Part shown: one piece after another, positions 58,319 to 64,000 of the stretch
How positions within the stretch are numbered: the stretch's first letter is position 1
How the letters are laid out: every line of letters begins with the position of its first letter
DNA from: Bacillus swezeyi
Lineage (GTDB): Bacteria > Bacillota > Bacilli > Bacillales > Bacillaceae
Assembly (NCBI RefSeq): GCF_001969815.1
Contig: NZ_MRBK01000004.1
Coordinates: 372,001 to 436,000, forward strand
Length of the DNA: 64,000 nt
Direction of reading: 5' to 3'
The notes under the pieces: model-generated
Database searches by the model: none
The model's input: only the letters and a program-made list of their open reading frames with translations
Told to the model about the DNA's origin: nothing
Made by a program: the position numbers and the translations under genes

Positions 58319-59197
58319 TCAGACTTTGATTTCTTGGGTGTATGCGGCTTTTCCGGAAGATCCAAACTCTCTCATTTTCAGCTTTACCGTTTCCTTGACG
58401 GCGCTGATCCCCGGCGTCATATAGGCGCGCGGTTCATATAGCTCCAGATTTTCTTTGAACATGCTGCGGGTTTTATCGGTCCAGGCCACCATACATTCAG
58501 TATTAATGTTAATTTTTGCATGGCCGAGCCGGATGGCCTTTGCAATTTGGTCAGTCGGGATTCCCGATGCCCCATGAAGAACAAGCGGGATGTCTGTCAC
58601 CCGTGAAATTTCTTCCATTTCTTTAAATCCTAAATTAGGCTCTCCTTGATATTTACCATGGACAGAGCCGAGAGCGGCAGCCAACGCGTCAATATCGGCT
58701 TCTTTGACTAGGCGTTCACATTCATGGATGTCGGCGTACTTTACTCCCCCGATGAGCCCGTCTTCCATTCCGCCTACAGTACCCACCTCTGCTTCAACTG
58801 AAACGTTGTATGACCGGGCATAGGCTGCGACCTCTTTTGTCATCGCGATATTTTCATCGATCGGAGAATGTGAACCGTCAATCATCACTGAACTAAAGCC
58901 TGCGTCGATTGCTTTTTTGCAGCGCTCCGGACTGCTTCCGTGATCAAGGTGCAATACGACAGGAACGGTAATCGACATTTCTTCAACCAATGCTGCAACC
59001 ATACCGGCAACTGTCTTAAATCCGCCCAAATAATCGATGAGCCTGTCTGAGGCAGCCGCAATAACAGGTGACCGCTCTTCTTCCGCCGCTTGTAAAATCG
59101 CCTTTGTCCATTGAAGGCCGTTTATATTGAACTGGCCGATTGCATAATGCTGTTTCTTTGCTTCTCGAAGAAGATTCTTCATGGATACGAAAGCCAC
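58319..59197 (-). CDS. iolJ: 5-dehydro-2-deoxyphosphogluconate aldolase
   Basis: 292 residues from GTG 59197 (AGGAGG at good distance; another GTG at 59203 is less likely, since family members start MAFVSMK). Class II zinc aldolase splitting DKGP to dihydroxyacetone phosphate and malonate semialdehyde. Zinc His in VVLHLDHGSS, EAEVGTVGGMEDG, GSVHGKY and VLHGASGI. Last gene of the inositol operon. Confidence 0.94.
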   Translation of the reverse strand: MAFVSMKNLLREAKKQHYAIGQFNINGLQWTKAILQAAEEERSPVIAAASDRLIDYLGGFKTVAGMVAALVEEMSITVPVVLHLDHGSSPERCKKAIDAGFSSVMIDGSHSPIDENIAMTKEVAAYARSYNVSVEAEVGTVGGMEDGLIGGVKYADIHECERLVKEADIDALAAALGSVHGKYQGEPNLGFKEMEEISRVTDIPLVLHGASGIPTDQIAKAIRLGHAKININTECMVAWTDKTRSMFKENLELYEPRAYMTPGISAVKETVKLKMREFGSSGKAAYTQEIKV

Positions 59198-59218
59198 GTT
59201 CACCCCTCCTATCTCGTG

Positions 59219-60055
59219 TTACATCTCGAAGTATTTCGACACAACGTCAACCGTTGTTTCCTTGGCCGTTTGAATCGTTTCTTCCGCACTCAGCTTATAA
59301 TATTCAGGCCTGAACAATTCAACCGATACAACGTCTGAAAAACCGATTTCCTTTAAAACGGATAGATGTCCATCCAAGTCAATCGCCCCCTGTCCAGGCC
59401 ATACACGGTCTTCATCCCTTAAAAAGCCGATCGGAAAATCTTCTGTATCATCGATGTGATAAATAAAAATTTTCTTTCCGTCCGCCTGCTTCAAGTCTTC
59501 AAGATTTGAGCCCATGGCATGGAAGTGGAAGCTGTCAAACACAAGCCCGACATTATCGCGGTTGACCGTGTTTACGATATCGTAAGCCTGTGAGAAAGTA
59601 TTGACAGTACATTCCGGATGCCCGACAAACTCAAGGGCAATCTTCACGCCGTACGGCTCGGCGATATCGGACAGCTCAGTCAAGACGCTGACAGCGCTTT
59701 TTTTGATGTCTTCTTTGAGGATTTTCTGTTCTGTGACAAGCGGAACGGCGACCACATATTTCACACCGAGCGCCTTGCAGGTTTTCATCATATCTTTGAA
59801 TTCGGCGATGATCTCCCGGTGTCCCTGTTCATCGCGGTTATTGAAAAAGACTAAAGCATTTAATGCAAGCGGTTTAATATGATGCGTTTGAAAATACTCC
59901 GCCAATTCTGATAGAGAATGGTCTTTTAAATACTCAGGCAGCTTATCCATCGTCCGGATTTCGATATAATCGTATCCGTGCTTCTCACAGTACTCAAGAT
60001 CTTTGGCAAGGTTTGAATTTTCCAATGTCGTTGCTTCATTAAAGCATAACTTCAT
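59219..60055 (-). CDS. iolI: Inosose isomerase IolI
   Basis: 278 residues, same length as B. subtilis IolI and near-identical in its ends (MKLCFNEATTLENSNL). Xylose-isomerase-like TIM barrel with metal ligands Glu in ALEFVGHP, Asp/His in FDSFHFHAMG, and Glu in SVELFRPEYY. Interconverts 2-keto-myo-inositol and 1-keto-D-chiro-inositol. Confidence 0.95.
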   Translation of the reverse strand: MKLCFNEATTLENSNLAKDLEYCEKHGYDYIEIRTMDKLPEYLKDHSLSELAEYFQTHHIKPLALNALVFFNNRDEQGHREIIAEFKDMMKTCKALGVKYVVAVPLVTEQKILKEDIKKSAVSVLTELSDIAEPYGVKIALEFVGHPECTVNTFSQAYDIVNTVNRDNVGLVFDSFHFHAMGSNLEDLKQADGKKIFIYHIDDTEDFPIGFLRDEDRVWPGQGAIDLDGHLSVLKEIGFSDVVSVELFRPEYYKLSAEETIQTAKETTVDVVSKYFEM

Positions 60056-60091
60056 ATTAGATTCTCCTTATCTCATATCCTTGTGAAGAGA

Positions 60092-60114
60092 GAGTTCGGC
60101 ATGGTGCCGAACTC
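60092..60114 (-). repeat. Intercistronic stem-loop between iolH and iolI
   Basis: GAGTTCGGCA / TGCCGAACTC with a 3-base loop, perfect 10-base stem and no T run; perhaps an mRNA stabiliser. Confidence 0.5.
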
Positions 60115-60120
60115 AGCGGC

Positions 60121-60996
60121 TTATCCTAATAGTTCCTGTTTCAATTTTTCAAGCATGAATCTGCTTGATTCATCAGCTCTTTTGTCGACCCAAGCAAAAA
60201 CGGCATTAGTCGCAATTCCGTCGAACTTCATCTCTCTCAGCTTTCTGAAAATCGTATTAAAATCGACCTCGCCTTGACCAATGTCCAAATGCTGGTGAAC
60301 CGTTACTTTTGCGTCAGGCGGATTGACGATGTAGCGAAGGCCATGAGCCGCTTTATGATTATAAGTATCTGCAAATAAAACATGTGTGAGGCGGTCGCCG
60401 GCTTCGTCAAACATTGTCTCGATGTCGCCTTTGCCGTCATCATAGAAGAATGTATGCGCAGTCGAGTAGACAAGATTAATCCAATCCTTGTCAAGCGCGC
60501 AGATCATATCCATCGCACCTTTGTGTGTTTCGATAAAATCGTATGGATGGGCTTGAAGATTGAGTTTAATGCCTTCTTTTTCAAAGACTGGCAGAAGCTC
60601 ATCCATGGATTTGATAAATTTTTCTTCGCTTGTTAAAGGATCGTATTTTGAACCGCTGAATTCGCTGTTCATCAAATCGACTTCAAGCTCAACCGCAATT
60701 TCGATTGCCCTTTTCCAATTGCGCACCGCTGCCTGACGGCGATCTTCATCAGGACCCGCCCAGTGGTAAAGCGGAAGGAGCGATGAAAGCTTAACACCGG
60801 TATCTCTTAAAAGCCGCTTTAATTGTTTGATTTTAGCTGAATCGACTTTCGGATATTTATAGAATGGACAAAAATCTTCGCGCGGCGATAGCTCGATATA
60901 TTCGTAGCCAAGCTCCGCCGTTTTATAGACCGTTTCCTCCAAAGTTAAATCATCACGATACATCGATGGATCCAATGCTAATTTCATATTTTTCAC
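60121..60996 (-). CDS. iolH: Inositol catabolism protein IolH
   Basis: 291 residues. TIM-barrel sugar-phosphate isomerase/epimerase family, the same superfamily as IolI and IolE. Begins [21 protein letters not shown]; metal-type residues in [25 protein letters not shown] and [13 protein letters not shown]. Its exact step is not established as far as I know. Place and length agree with B. subtilis IolH. Confidence 0.92.
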   Translation of the reverse strand: MKNMKLALDPSMYRDDLTLEETVYKTAELGYEYIELSPREDFCPFYKYPKVDSAKIKQLKRLLRDTGVKLSSLLPLYHWAGPDEDRRQAAVRNWKRAIEIAVELEVDLMNSEFSGSKYDPLTSEEKFIKSMDELLPVFEKEGIKLNLQAHPYDFIETHKGAMDMICALDKDWINLVYSTAHTFFYDDGKGDIETMFDEAGDRLTHVLFADTYNHKAAHGLRYIVNPPDAKVTVHQHLDIGQGEVDFNTIFRKLREMKFDGIATNAVFAWVDKRADESSRFMLEKLKQELLG

Positions 60997-61010
60997 TCCT
61001 CGGGAAATTT

Positions 61011-62069
<1,059 letters not shown>

Positions 62070-63374
62070 TTACATAATTTTTCTTGTCTGTACTCGCTCA
62101 GCTTGAGCTGGAGGAGTTCCATACAGCTCTTCCTGTATTTGTTCAAGCGACTTGCCGGATGTATTCGGTGCAAAAACAAGCCCGATGATCATGCTGGCTG
62201 TTACACAGCCAAGGAGAATGGCAGCCATAAACGCAATTCCAAAATTCGAGATGATCATTGGGACGAACAGGCTCCAAGCCCCGATTGAGATACGAACGAG
62301 GAAGAACATCAATCCTTGTGCAGATGCGCGATATTTCGTCGGGAAAATTTCACTCGCCCATAATTGATAATTGGCCTGTTGCCCGGCCCCATTGTTTATG
62401 CCGATCATCACGATAAAGAGGATGAGAATCGGCATGCCCTCTGCCGGAAGCAGAAACAATGACCAGCCGATCACCGCCGCAAATGCGGAGATCCCAAACA
62501 CTGTCTTCCTGTATTTGTCTGCAAATGGCATGAAGATAAAAGCGACGCCAAGCCCGGTGAAAATAAACAGCCCCATCTGCAAAATGTTTGCCATGTTCGA
62601 TGTAACACCGCCGACTTGCTAATAAATGTAAGGCATAAAAAATCCCATGACACCTGCCGCCAGATTCCAAACCAAGTACACGCCCATTAAGAATAAAATG
62701 CTTTTCAAATACTTAGGCTGAAGCAAATCGAGATAAGACGTCTTCGGCTTCCTGACGGCTTGAGCCGATTCGGATTGATCCTGCCAGGCATCGGACTCCG
62801 GCAGCCTTTTGCGCAGAACATAGGTGATCAATGCGATAACGAGCAAATGCCCAAACACGATTTTATTGCCCAACAAGCCTAAATCACCGAACAGGACCGA
62901 CAGCAACAGGACCACAACCGCTCCCGCAGCCCATGCGACTTGCGCAACGCCGCAATGACGAGCCCGGTTTTTCTTAGGTGCGTTCTCTGCGATAATCGTC
63001 CAGGAAGCCGTAATATCAGCTCCTACCGATAAACCGATGATCATGTAACCGCTTAACAAAATGGGGAAACTGGCGCCGAACAATACTAAACAAATCCCCA
63101 GTGCATAAACCAGCATACTGTTCGTATAGACAGCTTTCCGGCCAATTTTGTCAGCCAAAAAGCCTCCGAGCAGCGCTCCGATTGCTGCTGAGATGGCGTT
63201 GGCGCTAAATGCGCCGAGCAGACCGATCTGTGTATCCGAAAGCTTCAGGTAGCTGACCCATAATGATAAACCTGCCGATCCCGCTACAATGGAGCCTGCG
63301 TCAATGTAATTTGCCAGAGCTGCCGCGACGGTTCGTTTATTGAATGGTGAGACTGCTGCATTTCCATTGCTCAA
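62070..63374 (-). pseudogene. iolF: Inositol transporter iolF interrupted by an in-frame TAG
   Basis: A major-facilitator sugar transporter in one continuous frame from TTG 63374 to 62070, broken only by TAG at 62619-62621 after 251 codons. The reading continues in the same frame: FFMPYIY, stop, QVGGVTSN, ATG at 62594, and on to the normal C-terminus. In B. subtilis IolF a Glu (GAG) stands at this place as I recall, so one G-to-T change explains the stop. Total length (about 434) fits IolF. Without suppression only the first seven or so membrane helices are made. Confidence 0.9.
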
Positions 63375-63386
63375 TTTAGAGCCCCC

Positions 63387-64000
63387 TTAATTGGTTGCTG
63401 CGGCATTCAACAAGTGACGATCAATGTATTTTCTGGCGATCAATGCGTATTCAAGCGGATTGGCAACATCGGGATCCTGCTCGGCTTCCACAACAATCCA
63501 GCCGGAATAGCCGTGCTTTAAAAGCTTTTGATACACTTTTCTAAAATCGATGCAGCCATCGCCTGGAACTGTGAACATCCCTTGCAAAAACGCCTGTTGA
63601 AACGATTTTCCTTCCTGCTTGCATTTCTTCATGATATTGAGGCGCGCATCTTTAAAATGAACGTGTTGAATACGGTCGATATGCTTTTCAAGAATGTTCA
63701 TATAATTTCCGTCGGAAATGTAGGCATGCCCTGTGTCATAAAGAAGGTGCACGAGCGCCGGGTCAGTTCCCGCCATGAGCCGATCCACTTCCTCCTCCGT
63801 CTGCACACCTGTGCCGAGGTGATGATGATAGACAAGCTTCAGTTCATGCTCGCCTGCGATTTTTCCAAGATGGTTCAATCCATCGCATAGCATCTGCCAT
63901 TCCTGATCAGTGAAATAAGGCTTTTCTTTAAATACATTCTTATCCAGAGATTGTACACTGTAGGTTTGTTCGGATACGACCGCAACATCTGCATGGAGTT
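63387..64000 (-). CDS. iolE: Inosose dehydratase IolE (5' part beyond the window)
   Basis: The C-terminal 204 codons of IolE; the frame is open to the window edge ([15 protein letters not shown]...), so an apparent start at 63893 is internal. TIM-barrel metalloenzyme with [36 protein letters not shown] and VPGDGCIDF carrying metal and catalytic residues. Dehydrates 2-keto-myo-inositol. It precedes iolF by 12 bases. Confidence 0.93.
   Translation of the reverse strand, partial: LHADVAVVSEQTYSVQSLDKNVFKEKPYFTDQEWQMLCDGLNHLGKIAGEHELKLVYHHHLGTGVQTEEEVDRLMAGTDPALVHLLYDTGHAYISDGNYMNILEKHIDRIQHVHFKDARLNIMKKCKQEGKSFQQAFLQGMFTVPGDGCIDFRKVYQKLLKHGYSGWIVVEAEQDPDVANPLEYALIARKYIDRHLLNAAATN

Noticed and set aside
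62070-63374. iolF as two separate functional genes
   Set aside because: The two pieces are one frame broken by a single TAG, and the internal ATG at 62594 has no ribosome site; a nonsense mutation is simpler.
63387-63893. A complete 168-residue IolE starting at 63893
   Set aside because: The frame stays open with family-matching sequence to the window edge, so this ATG is internal.

Overview
The window comes from the chromosome of a Bacillus of the B. licheniformis/sonorensis group. Gene content and order resemble the bgl/deo/yx-/iol chromosomal region of B. subtilis. Features typical of the licheniformis side are also present: a glyoxylate shunt (aceB-aceA), which B. subtilis 168 lacks, and a close relative of the B. 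licheniformis L-amino-acid ligase BL00235. No rRNA, tRNA, CRISPR array, insertion sequence or prophage was seen. Most genes are on the minus strand.

Layout. 1-3410 (-): a probable type VII secretion effector cassette made of a DUF4176 protein, a helical partner, a helical-domain/lipase protein and a lipoprotein that runs off the window and is a candidate immunity protein. 3787-5318 (+): nupG behind a guanine-type purine riboswitch. 5325-6014 (+): an XRE regulator with a small membrane protein. 6050-8212 (-): large catalase KatE with a sigma-B promoter. 8264-12776 (-): licT, then a bglP-bglA operon whose leader holds a cre and two tandem RAT/terminator units. 12842-16738 (-): a tenA-ykoEDC thiamin-precursor operon under a TPP riboswitch. 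16860-17144 (+): a 53-residue membrane peptide behind an ECF-sigma-type promoter. 17161-20307 (-): yhfH-like gene, aceB, aceA. 20427-22566 (+): YkcB-type membrane glycosyltransferase. 22580-27064 (-): bceRS-bceAB bacitracin-type detoxification module with its operator. 27268-30910 (-): a second bglPH operon with one RAT and a cre. 30970-36100 (-): a membrane protein, yxeI, abnB, dbpA and a small membrane protein. 36241-40614 (-): deoR, then the deoC-nupC-pdp operon with a DeoR operator. 40764-43523 (-): an AT-rich orphan helicase-nuclease, a defence candidate. 43726-44963 (+): a rap-phr pair. 45793-52843 (+): ydaJKLMN exopolysaccharide operon. 52853-58234 (-): a compact five-gene cluster of EamA exporter, L-amino-acid ligase, BacA-like prephenate-acting protein, DUF6421 protein and AvtA-type aminotransferase. 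58270-64000 (-): iolE-F-G-H-I-J, with iolF interrupted by an in-frame TAG.

How the parts work together. One LicT probably serves all three RATs and so controls both beta-glucoside operons, each of which also has a perfect cre overlapping its -35 box. NupG, NupC, Pdp, DeoC and DeoR form a nucleoside uptake and salvage set under purine and deoxyribose control. The iol genes convert inositol toward dihydroxyacetone phosphate. The most promising undescribed system is the ligase cluster at 52853-58234: it looks like a stripped-down bacilysin-type pathway, with its own strong promoter and exporter and an uncharacterised DUF6421 enzyme. The lipase effector cassette and the helicase-nuclease are the next most interesting.
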